In this document: positions 11,726 to 21,200 of the stretch, piece after piece | How positions within the stretch are numbered: the stretch's first letter is position 1 | How the letters are laid out: every line of letters starts with the position of its first letter | The notes under the pieces: generated by a model | Databases searched by the model: none | What the model was told of the DNA's origin: nothing | Seen by the model: the letters and a program-made list of their open reading frames with translations, nothing else | Position numbers and translations under genes: made by a program | Origin: Stephanodiscus triporus | Lineage: Eukaryota; Bacillariophyta; Thalassiosirophyceae; Thalassiosirales; Thalassiosiraceae | Direction: 5' to 3' | Length of the DNA stretch: 29,487 nucleotides | NCBI GenBank assembly: GCA_036939755.1 | Contig: JALLAZ010000045.1 | Location: forward strand, 1-29,487

Positions 11726-14209
11726 CTAAAGCCTAGATAAACCCATGGATGCTAGATATTCCTCTCTAACAGCGCCTCTTACAGTCATCACAGCTGCCTG
11801 GGCCTTCAATATTGATGACATTTTCTCTTTCGTCAGGGGGTTTCCAGTTGCCACCACATCGGCGCACGCAGATGCAAATTGTAATCCCTCGAGGTAATTG
11901 AAGAACATCGCATCATCGCTCCAGACTGATCCGAGGTGAGACCTGAATGCTCCCACGGCATCGTCTTTGGCACTCTGAGACACCGGCACGGAAGCGAGTT
12001 GACTGCGCAACTGAGCGACTCGAGACTCGAGATTAGGAGTGCCGACGAACAGCTGCATGTCAAAGCGCCCCGGCCTGATGATTGCAGAGTCAAACGCACG
12101 AAGTCGATTGGTCGCCAAGAAGAATATCGACTTCTTGGCCCGTCGCAGGTCATTGAGTTGAGTTAGCATGGAGGTCGTGAGCAATCTAGACTCCATTCCC
12201 AATCCCGGCGTTTCGCGATCGAGGCAGAATTCTTCGATCTCGTCGAACAGAATCACGCAGTTGGTCAACGATCGGAGGCGGTCGAACAGGTACCTGATTC
12301 TGGACGCGACATTGGTGAGCCCGTCCTCGAGAAAACTCGACGTATCCACCACGACGAAGTCCCACCCCATTCGCTCCGCGAGCGACTCGCATATCGTCGT
12401 CTTGGCCGTGCCGGGAGGACCGAACAGGATGGCGGAATAAGCGAGGCCGACTTTGGGAACGCACGCGCTCCCGGTGATCGGGATCGTGGCGGAAAATGGC
12501 CTGATCATGCGCTCGTCGAGGACGTCTTTCAGCGTCCGATGATCCGGCGTCGTCGGATCGCCGAGGTCCGTGTCGAGGAGACGGTCCCACGATGCGAGTT
12601 TCGGCACGCCGTTGTTCGATTTGCCCCGAAGCTCCTCCAAGACGTCGATGTGGAGCAGCCTATTTACGACCTTCCTCATCCTCAAGACGCACGTAAGCGC
12701 CTGGGCGGTAGACCAGGCCACCGGACTTGACGATTGCGCGGACATGTGAGGGGACGCCCAACCGCGCAATGGCTTACCGTAACACTGACCCGTCGCGGGA
12801 TCGCAATAGTCGGGTATTATCTCCACGGCCCGACGCTCCTCGATCCAACCCAGCAACCTCCGCAGGCCGTCGAGATGCGGACGGAAGTCCTCCGCGGGGA
12901 GAGCGTCGAGCAGGCTCCCCACGGTATCCGCGGCGAAGACGTAGGCGTTCCCCACGTCCCTGCCCGTCCTTCGGAAGGACTTGTAGATCGGCTGGCCCTG
13001 ATCCCACATTCCGTCGGCCTTCTGTCCCTCGAAGAATGCCGCCAATGCCGCGCTTACCAATCTCCGATTGGGAGGCTTCACCCTCGTTCCGGTCGCCGGA
13101 CCCTCGCCCGGTATGACCTCCATGCCCGCCGTGCCCGCCATCGCATCCGATGCCTTGATGTATGCGAGGAGGGAGTACGCCAAACGCATTATGTCGAACG
13201 AGGACATGTCCCCCGCGGCCCTGAACGCGAGCTGACGACAAAGCTCGTTGTAGCTGACCTCGACGCACCTTGTCAGGGCGAGGAGGGATGACGCCTCGGC
13301 ACCGTCCGGCAGGGCCGACGGGGGCAGTCCGCCCAGGCCGACGTCGCGCGTCGTCGTCGGACCGGCACCTTCGTCGTCGTCGTCGTCGTCCGGGGGGGGG
13401 GGGGTCGATACCACGAGCTCCGCCAACGCGCGCGTCGTGAGGTACAGGATGTAGGCGGACGTCGGCTGGTGCGTGCCCGCACGACGCCTCGGTCGATTCT
13501 CGATCGTCGCCGCTATCAGCCGCCCGAAACGGGAGCGAAGACCCTCGTCCGCTCGTAGCGCGTAGTCCAGGAACGACCTGTCGCGATCGATCCTCAACGA
13601 CGTGTACAGCAGCAGGGGCACCTGGAACATGTCCTCCTCGCGCCAGTTCGCGCGAAGCAGCGACTCGACGACGGACCTGATCGGTATCATCGCGTCGACG
13701 TCGAGAGTCGACATCTCCCTCGCGTCGTCGGGGGCGTTCATGTTGGCGTTGACGACGTCCGCGAACGACGTCGGGCAGGAGGCGCCGGTGGCGAATATCG
13801 CCTGGAGGGCGAAGCACGTGCTCGTCACCGATATCTCGTCGACGCTACCGGGCACGACCGAGAACGATCGCAGGTGGGGCTCGTAGAACGCGCATAGCAG
13901 GCCCGGGGCCTCCCGTTCGAGATTCGTCAGCCTCGATTCCATCGCCTTCACCTCGTCGAAGGAGAAATGATGTCCTACGCGGTCCTCGCCGCCGCCCTCC
14001 GAGGCGGACGACGAAGACGACGACGCCGTCATCGTCGTCGTCGCCCGCGACGCAGCCCTCCGTCGCGGGATCGCGGCGGCATGATATCGAGCGCGACGAC
14101 CACCGTGAACGCTCGTCGATGGCGATGGAGGAGGGATAACGAGTGAGGTCGATAGAGTGGGGGAGAATAATGCCAAGAAGAGCCATGCCGGCGAGGCGGA
14201 CGAGGGCAT
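11726..14209 (-). CDS. AAA ATPase with helical N-terminal half, secretory or plastid presequence
   Basis: I choose the ATG at 14209 (827 residues). The frame runs open 41 codons further, to 14332, but that extension overlaps the decayed CblC fragment and would bury the signal-like sequence. From 14209 the N-terminus, MPSSASPAWLFLALFSP, is a signal-type hydrophobic stretch followed by an Arg/Ser-rich region, as in bipartite plastid presequences, although no clear ASAF-type Phe is seen. Residues about 85-560 are helical and may form an alpha/alpha toroid; GMWDQGQPIYKSF, VGNAYVF and GWASPHM look conserved. The C-terminal AAA module has Walker A GPPGTAKTT (597-605), Walker B VILFDEIEE (652-660), sensor-like ATNR and the RPGRFD arginine-finger motif (712-717). 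It probably remodels a protein complex; the target is unknown. A poly-Asp run marks a trinucleotide repeat near 13370-13390. Confidence 0.8.
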   Translation of the reverse strand: MPSSASPAWLFLALFSPTLSTSLVIPPPSPSTSVHGGRRARYHAAAIPRRRAASRATTTMTASSSSSSASEGGGEDRVGHHFSFDEVKAMESRLTNLEREAPGLLCAFYEPHLRSFSVVPGSVDEISVTSTCFALQAIFATGASCPTSFADVVNANMNAPDDAREMSTLDVDAMIPIRSVVESLLRANWREEDMFQVPLLLYTSLRIDRDRSFLDYALRADEGLRSRFGRLIAATIENRPRRRAGTHQPTSAYILYLTTRALAELVVSTPPPPDDDDDDEGAGPTTTRDVGLGGLPPSALPDGAEASSLLALTRCVEVSYNELCRQLAFRAAGDMSSFDIMRLAYSLLAYIKASDAMAGTAGMEVIPGEGPATGTRVKPPNRRLVSAALAAFFEGQKADGMWDQGQPIYKSFRRTGRDVGNAYVFAADTVGSLLDALPAEDFRPHLDGLRRLLGWIEERRAVEIIPDYCDPATGQCYGKPLRGWASPHMSAQSSSPVAWSTAQALTCVLRMRKVVNRLLHIDVLEELRGKSNNGVPKLASWDRLLDTDLGDPTTPDHRTLKDVLDERMIRPFSATIPITGSACVPKVGLAYSAILFGPPGTAKTTICESLAERMGWDFVVVDTSSFLEDGLTNVASRIRYLFDRLRSLTNCVILFDEIEEFCLDRETPGLGMESRLLTTSMLTQLNDLRRAKKSIFFLATNRLRAFDSAIIRPGRFDMQLFVGTPNLESRVAQLRSQLASVPVSQSAKDDAVGAFRSHLGSVWSDDAMFFNYLEGLQFASACADVVATGNPLTKEKMSSILKAQAAVMTVRGAVREEYLASMGLSRL

Positions 14210-14281
14210 GGTCAACTTTTTTTGTTTGCTTGGAATCGGAGATCTTCTTTGGTACGAAGGAATTGGTAAATTTGAGCGCAT

Positions 14282-14492
14282 ATGGTTCCCGCCATCCAGG
14301 CCCGCAAATGAATTATTGAACGCCGCATCCAAAACGAACTACGACGCCAACGCGGCTTCGACCTATGCCATCCCATTCACACGTCGTGGTACAACTCCCC
14401 TGCTGATCCCCCGGCTTGCCGCATACGACGACGATTAGGACGGGGTCGAGGAGGGAACAAAGACGCCGACGACGACGACCTGCAACCTGCAA
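14282..14492 (+). pseudogene. Decayed 5' fragment of the CblC/MMACHC-like gene
   Basis: This stretch resembles the start of the CblC gene at 25228. The best part, 14327-14398, matches 25235-25306 at about 90% or better by eye, with a 3-nt insertion, and still encodes GFDLCHPIHTSWYN. About 40 nt are then missing, and similarity resumes at the CCCCTGC...GCATACGACGACGA stretch and, weakly, to about 14490. The start codon context is lost, replaced by ATG followed closely by a TGA. The copy lies in the same orientation, about 10.9 kb upstream of the intact gene. Confidence 0.75.
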
Positions 14493-14903
14493 CACGCAAT
14501 ATTTGAAGAAGTCGAAATCGAATACTCCATAAAATACAGTAGCATACTGTGGATTCCAAAGGGCTGGCCGTTATCGAGGGCCAATTATTAGGGGCCAATG
14601 TCTTCGTCGCAACGAATAGGTGACGTTTCCGGCAGCTGCCCAGCGACGGTCGCCGCGACGGCGATCCCCTCGGGACAGGTCCTGCGATGTCGACGGCTTC
14701 GGCGTCGCAGCGCGTCAATTGCGAGTCCTGCATAAACGAGCATCCCGCTCTCGCGGCCGGGCGGTCATGGCATTGGGAGTATTTATGTGGGTGATTTTTG
14801 AGTGATGACAATGCCGACGACGAAAGATGTGTTCCTCCGAAGAAAAGACCAATCTTTCTGCTCTCATGATGGATACGGTCTTCACTGGGTGGTCGCTAAG
14901 CAA

Positions 14904-15018
14904 GATGTGGAAGCAAGGTGTGGAAGCAACAGGTGGAAGCAAGAAGACGTGGACGCAAGACGTGGAGGCAAAAGCAAGACGTGGGAAGCTTGACGTGGAA
15001 GCATGACGTGGAAGCAAG
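14904..15018. promoter_or_regulatory. Array of GACGTGGAAGCAA-type repeats upstream of the SecA-like gene
   Basis: About eight imperfect copies of a 13-14 bp unit with consensus GACGTGGAAGCAA lie in a row; the best are near 14979-15018. Most copies keep an ACGTGG or TGTGG core. ACGT cores are typical bZIP targets, so this could be a factor-binding array, but a simple tandem-repeat origin is equally possible. It lies about 215-330 nt upstream of the ATG at 15233. Confidence 0.55.
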
Positions 15019-15032
15019 GCGCCTATTTTGAA

Positions 15033-15101
15033 CTGAAAATTTCACACTTGAGTCGTTGGGGACCTTCCACTGTTAACGATACTTCGAAGTGAAATTTTCA
15101 G
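15033..15101. promoter_or_regulatory. 13-bp inverted repeat upstream of the SecA-like gene
   Basis: CTGAAAATTTCAC at 15033-15045 is exactly reverse-complemented as GTGAAATTTTCAG at 15089-15101, with 43 nt between them. It lies between the repeat array and the TATA box, a position suitable for a dimeric or paired transcription-factor site. Confidence 0.55.
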
Positions 15102-15143
15102 GTGAAGTGCTGCAATAAGGAAGTACCCCGGGGCAACATCACT

Positions 15144-15150
15144 TATAAAA
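15144..15150 (+). promoter_or_regulatory. TATA box of the SecA-like gene
   Basis: TATAAAA lies 83 nt upstream of the ATG at 15233. A start of transcription about 25-35 nt downstream (roughly 15172-15185) would leave a 5' UTR of about 50 nt. Confidence 0.6.
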
Positions 15151-15232
15151 CGCAGCATCAAAACAGTGTCAGAGATTAACAGCTGAGAGTACAAACAAGC
15201 AAATTCGTAGAAGATCAACGGTTACAGGAAAG

Positions 15233-18200
15233 ATGACCTCTTCTGAGGCATCGGTGATAGGAGGAGAAGGAATGAACTGCTTCTCTGGAGGAGAGACCAA
15301 GGTGGATGAGACCGCCATGGATTGGGAAATTGCGGGTGATGTAGACGAAGTTGCTTCCGATCTGACTATTCAGAAAATAGTCAGCAAAGTTCCAGAGGGG
15401 GGATTCAAATATGTGGGAAATGTTGACATGGAGAGTTTCTCATTTGAGTCGGAAGAGGAGGAGGAGACAGACGAAAAGTTTTTACCGGATTTATCAACGG
15501 CATTCGACGTTAAGGTTTTGCAGACTGCCATTGAAGCAAGCGCCGATGCGTTGAATGTTGTGATTGGGAAGGATGTGGTTATGGTTGCTGGTAAGACAGG
15601 TAAGCTTGAGGGACAAAATGCTTATTTTTCAGTTTTACTGTTGATTTGGTGAACTGAAACTGGTTGTATCTCTCCAACTGTTTAATAGGTGTTGGCAAAT
15701 CAACACTAATTCAAGGCATTGCTGGGAAACGAATCAACGAAATCGAACACAAGACTACCTTCTCCGGAGAGGTTGTCACTAAGGCGGTGTATGATGCCGA
15801 GAATCCGCTGCCTGCATTTGAAATTGGCCACTCAAAGAAATCCAAGACTAGCTCAATTAACGCCCTAATTCGTGAGACAGGCAACGATGATGTAGTTTAT
15901 CTAGATACACCAGGCGTTGAAGATACGAGTGGAGTTGAGATGGACATTGCTACTGCAGCTCTGCTCAGTCAGGTTGCAAAACGATGCAAGAGTCTAAAAT
16001 TTGTCATTTTGATCCACTGTGCTTCTCTTATTGAAGATCGTGGAGGAGCATTTCGCTCTGTATTGAAGTTTGCCAGAGCTTTTGTGCGGGACTTCAAGGA
16101 GTCCAAAGTAGGTGCCACTGTGTTTCAAGAACTGATGGATTGTGCATCCATTTCATCCTGCTGACACTGTTTTACTCTTTCGCTTGTTTTGATTCATCCA
16201 ACTTCGATCTAAGTCGAGTTTCATGTTCCTTTTCACCCACGCTGGTGACATCACTGAGATGTCTGAGTCTCTTGAAGATGCAAGGAAACACCTTCAAGAG
16301 GAGATAATCCGAACAGCAGAGGGTACGAAGGACGATGACGTGTTGGTGCTCCTTAACTTTATTCGTGCATGTTTGAAGAAGAACTATCCCTTTGTGCAGA
16401 TTTTCCACCCATTGGAAATGGATTACTTTAAGTTGACTAGCTTCGTCGAAGATAAGCTCAAGAAAGTCTCGGACTTGACTTTGGCAAGATCCCCATCCCT
16501 GACATTGTCAGCGAAACTGAAGCTTGACAGTGCTGCCCAGAGTCTTGTCCAGCGGCTGCGCGCAGCCTTGAGAAATTCCTCGCAAGATCTGTGTCAAGTG
16601 TCTGATATTAGGAAAACGCTTCAATCCCTTCGTGACTACATCGATGTGGATTGCCTCCGTCATGCAACTGTTGAGAGTAAAGCAATTATCGATGAGCACA
16701 CCGAAATGCTTCGGTCCTCCATTTGCGACCACATCTCCCGAGGAACGAGGTCCGATTCAGAATTCAACGAGGATTACATTCAAGCATTGAAAGAAACTCT
16801 GATGCAGCTACAAGAGCTCGATAATCATCACTTGTCAAATCACTGTCTACAAATTATGGAAGCAAGTCTAATTGAATTCGCCGATGATATTACGGCAAAA
16901 GCCTTCAGCATCAAATCTTTTCACAAGGATCTGAAAAAAATGTCAGTCTGGGCAGAAGGCTTTGAAGAATTGGCCCCCATTTATGCCAGATCCTGTACCA
17001 GGATTACTGAATTTGTGCATGGTTTGTCAACTGCTCTGTCAGAAGTTGATGTATCAAGCCTTGATATGTTGTCCGATGAAGATATTGGTATTTTCATTCG
17101 CAATCTCACTGATGTAAATGCCATGTGCGAGCAGTTGACTCTGTTTCCTGATCCTTGCATCAATGTTGAGGATGCGGTCATTTCGAAAGACGCTGCAATG
17201 CAAAAGCTGGAGTCTGTCTTCTCAAGTTGGTCGGCCAACGCTGAAAAATTTGCCAAGAACTCCAGTCTTAATGAGTACGAAGACGACCTTGAAGTAATCG
17301 TGAAGCATTTGCATTCTCTGGAGGCTATCCAGGCGTCAATGGGGCCAGCATTCAAAAATCACCTTCCCAACAACTTTCTTCGCCTAGAAGAGCTTGTGTT
17401 GGCTACAGCGAAAGACTTGGAAAGTCAAGTCACAGGGCGGTTTAACCTATATTGTGCAGAGATGATGGGCAAACCTTTTGATCCAAGCTGGAAACTACAG
17501 CTCTTTTGGATGCAAGCTGTCTGCAACCAATTTGATGGGATGAAAGAGATTTGCTGGAAGCAAATGAAGTCATCGCTCTACTCAATTATTGATGCAATCA
17601 AGTCATCTCTCTACAGAGTTTCTGGGGAGCTACGGAACATGTCCAATACGGTAGCAGACCATTCAGGCATGATCAGTGGAGAAAATTTTGCAAATGAACT
17701 CGTGTTTCTGGAATCATCCGTGTGGATTGACGCGTTTCTACCCACAGGTCAACAATTTGTGGCCGAATGTTGTGATAGAGTCAGAAGGATTGTTGATGCG
17801 CGGATCAAGAAGAAAAGAGTGGAGCTTGAATCGATCAATTATGGCAATTTCACCGTCAATGGACGGAGTTCCCCCAAGCTCATTCAGGATATCGGTCGGT
17901 TGCTTCCAGAGCTGCGTGAGATTGATAAGTACACCTACATTCTCGGTGGGATTGAAGAAGAGACATTCTCTTCTTTGACTTCAACATGTGTCGCTCGTCT
18001 TGAGAGTTATGTGTCGGATCTGGGCACCCTTGCGAAGAAATGTGTGGTCTACTGGGCCTCCAATATACCAAACAGTAGAATCGGTTACATGCGGTCAATA
18101 ACCCGAAAGCTGAATGGAATTCTCGCAAATGCTGAATCATTGCTGACCACTGGTGCGTCAGATATTGTGGATCAAAAGTCACGTGAGATTCGATCCGATC

Positions 18201-21200
18201 TCTACGATGAATTTGCCAAGTTCAAGAAGGCGGCCCAGTCAGAATTTTCAACATTAGGTGGTAACTTTGAACAAAAGGCTGCCTTCCTAGTAACAATCCA
18301 AGCATGCAATGGCTTCTCCCACGTTGAAAGTCAGCTTACTGACTACAGGAGATCCCAACAACATGTTCGCGATCTGATATCAAAAGAGGCTGCTAAAATC
18401 GAAGCATCAATCGAAACCTCTTCAGACTGGGATAAGATTGACGAGTCTCTTGCCAAGTTCAGCACTGCAACAGCTCTTGATCGATTCATTGGTGGAGATG
18501 TTTCAAGCCGTCTACACACTCTCCAGCGACTACGCGAACACAAAGAACATCAAGTAGATGATTTGATGGAGTCCATGATACGGAATCGCGACTTTAAATG
18601 CATAGGGGAATTCCTCGCCCCCATGGCTAACTCAAAAGATCAAGTTAAGAAGCAAAAGTTTCAATCACATCAAGCTGAGATCTCTTCGAGCTTGAAGGAA
18701 GTCATGAATGAGATTGATCGTCTTTTAGATACCGACTCGGCTCTAGGAGCAAACTCACGTTTAGTGGCAAAGAAGATCGACATTTTAGTCGAAGCAGATT
18801 CCGAGCTCCGAAACCTTTTAGCTTCGCATTTGAATTTAGGGTATGAACTACCACAACTCAGGCGGCGAATGACTGATAAACTGTGCCGATTCACCACGCA
18901 GATAACAAAAGCAACAAAAGAGAAGGACTTCGTTCAAATGACAGTGGGCATGCGTCAAGGTTCTAACTTTTTGTCTAACATGCGGCGGCATTTGCTCTCC
19001 CATGACATTTTACACTTTGAATCGGCAAGGGACAAATCTAAGATGGAAAAAGATTTAGTGTTGCAGTATGTCGACAGGTTTTTCTTGTCCAGATTCGAAG
19101 ATGGCGATGACCTATTCAAGTCCATGGAGAGTCTCAAGCAAGCCAAGGACACGGGATCATTCCCCAAGCTTGCGGAAGTCTACGAGACGACAAAAAGAAG
19201 CCTTGACTCAAGAGTTCACGACACGATGAAGCTTGTTCAAACAGTTGTGTCTGATTCTCAGTGTTTCGATGATATGATCACATATGTCCACACATTGCAT
19301 CGACAGTTGCATGGGGCGCTGAAAGAACACTGCTCTAGCATTTTAGTCACGGAATGTGCGAATTTAATTGAGGGCCTTCGCCGCCAAAAGAAAAGTAGTG
19401 ATAGTGTTCTCGAGCTAGATGGGAGAGGGTACGAACAAAATATGGAAAAATTGTCATTGAAGCTGAATGGGTTGCGTTCAACTTCCCGTTGGAGGTTCAT
19501 GTGGTCTCAAAATAATGAGACATACACAAGACTTTGCAATGCTTTGCTGGAAAAGGTCGAAGGCCGTTTTGATCAAGCTCAGGTCGCGCTGAAAGCACGC
19601 GATCTAGTATCAGTCCAAGAGAGCATTGTGTTTCTTGAACTTGTTCACAAGAAAGCTGAAAAGCACGTTGAAGTTGTGTGGAGCCGAGTTCAAGGCATTC
19701 GTGAGGGGTGCATTGGTGCATTCCAAAAATTGTGCGATGAGGCAAAGCAAGTGTTGTCTTCTGAGAATTGCGTTCAATTCAAAGAGATTTTTCCTGACTA
19801 CCGTGGGTTTGTCCTTCATATCCCATGTGTCCTGCAATCATCAAGTGGTCAAAAGGGCTTTGCACTAGTGAACCAAATGTTATATGAATCCTTGGAAAAG
19901 GCGGTGATGGCACTTAGACAATCGATAGAAGCCGAAGTTTTAGAATCGTCCCATCTCCGGTCTCAAGTTTTGCACGCTAGGTTGTGGGGAAATTTCTTAG
20001 CAGATCGCATGACACTTTTGCACGAGGAAGTAAATAATACAAACGCTCACCTGCCCAATAAAAACAAGTGGCTGGATAAAATTCACAACTTTTGCTGGGA
20101 ACACTTTAATTTTGGGCGGGACTTGAGCAAGATTAAGTACTGTGCGATTCTTGGCATTCCTCCATCTGCTTCTGAAATAGAAATCAACAAAGCGTACAGA
20201 GACAAAGCCAGGCGCTATCATCCCGACAAAAATAATTTTAGTGACGGGGGGGACGCATTTAGGAAGATAAAGGAAGCCCATGAAAAGTTACTGACTATGA
20301 GCCACTTAGCAATAGAAACCAAAGCACAACCGTTTGATGAGTTATTGATGAGGGTCGGTGAAAATCTGAGAGATCACGCAAGATTATTCATGAGTGATCA
20401 GCGTTACGATATGGTGGAGAAGTTACTATTCGAGCTACCGAACATCGCAATTTTGGATGACCTTGTTATTCCACGCATGAATTCGAACGAAATTAAATCA
20501 TCGGTTTATGAAGTAGTGAGAGGATATGTCGAACAATCAAGAGTTGAAGTTGATAGCAATTGGTCAGCGCGGAACTACAAAGAACTTAACAGTGTTATTA
20601 CAACATTGAAAAATATGGAACGGCACTTGAAAGCATACCCTGAAATCTTTCCTAAGTCTTGGGATACAGGTATCTGTCGCACCATTGAGGCTGAGATAGA
20701 CTCATTGGGTCAAAAAGCAAGTGCTTGCCTGCAAAGCCGTGCTATAGCCGAGCAGATGCAGGGAGATTTCAGGCGTTATTTCATTCAAATGGGATTCGTC
20801 TTGATTGAATTGCCTTCATTCAAGAGCTTCACCAAAAGTGTCATGTCTTGTGTCCTAGAGAGCTGTTTAGACTCTGGTTGGGGCTACGGTTATTTGTTTG
20901 AGCTCGGACTTTCTCTGCAGAAGGGCGACGATGCATCCAGTGAAGATGAGAGCCGTGTTGCTCAAATGATCGTCACTGAGTTCAGTCATTTTAAGGAAGT
21001 CCTTGTTATGGTCTGGAATGAAGAAGTTTCGCAGAAACCGGCTGAAGATGTGGTCAAGCACATTAAAAGAGAAGTCCGCGTATCTTCAACTCGAATTGAC
21101 ACGTTTCATGTAGATCATAGGCAGCTTCTCGACAGCTTCATGAGTTATGAGAGGGAGTACAAATCTTTAGTGGGCGACTACATCAAGCCAGATGCTGATT

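Noticed and set aside
12774..13817. 347-codon minus-strand frame inside the AAA gene
   Set aside because: An Arg/Gly-rich shadow of the AAA frame, with no motif.
14210..14332. Upstream 41-codon extension of the AAA frame
   Set aside because: It overlaps the decayed CblC fragment and would place the signal-like sequence in the interior; the ATG at 14209 is preferred.
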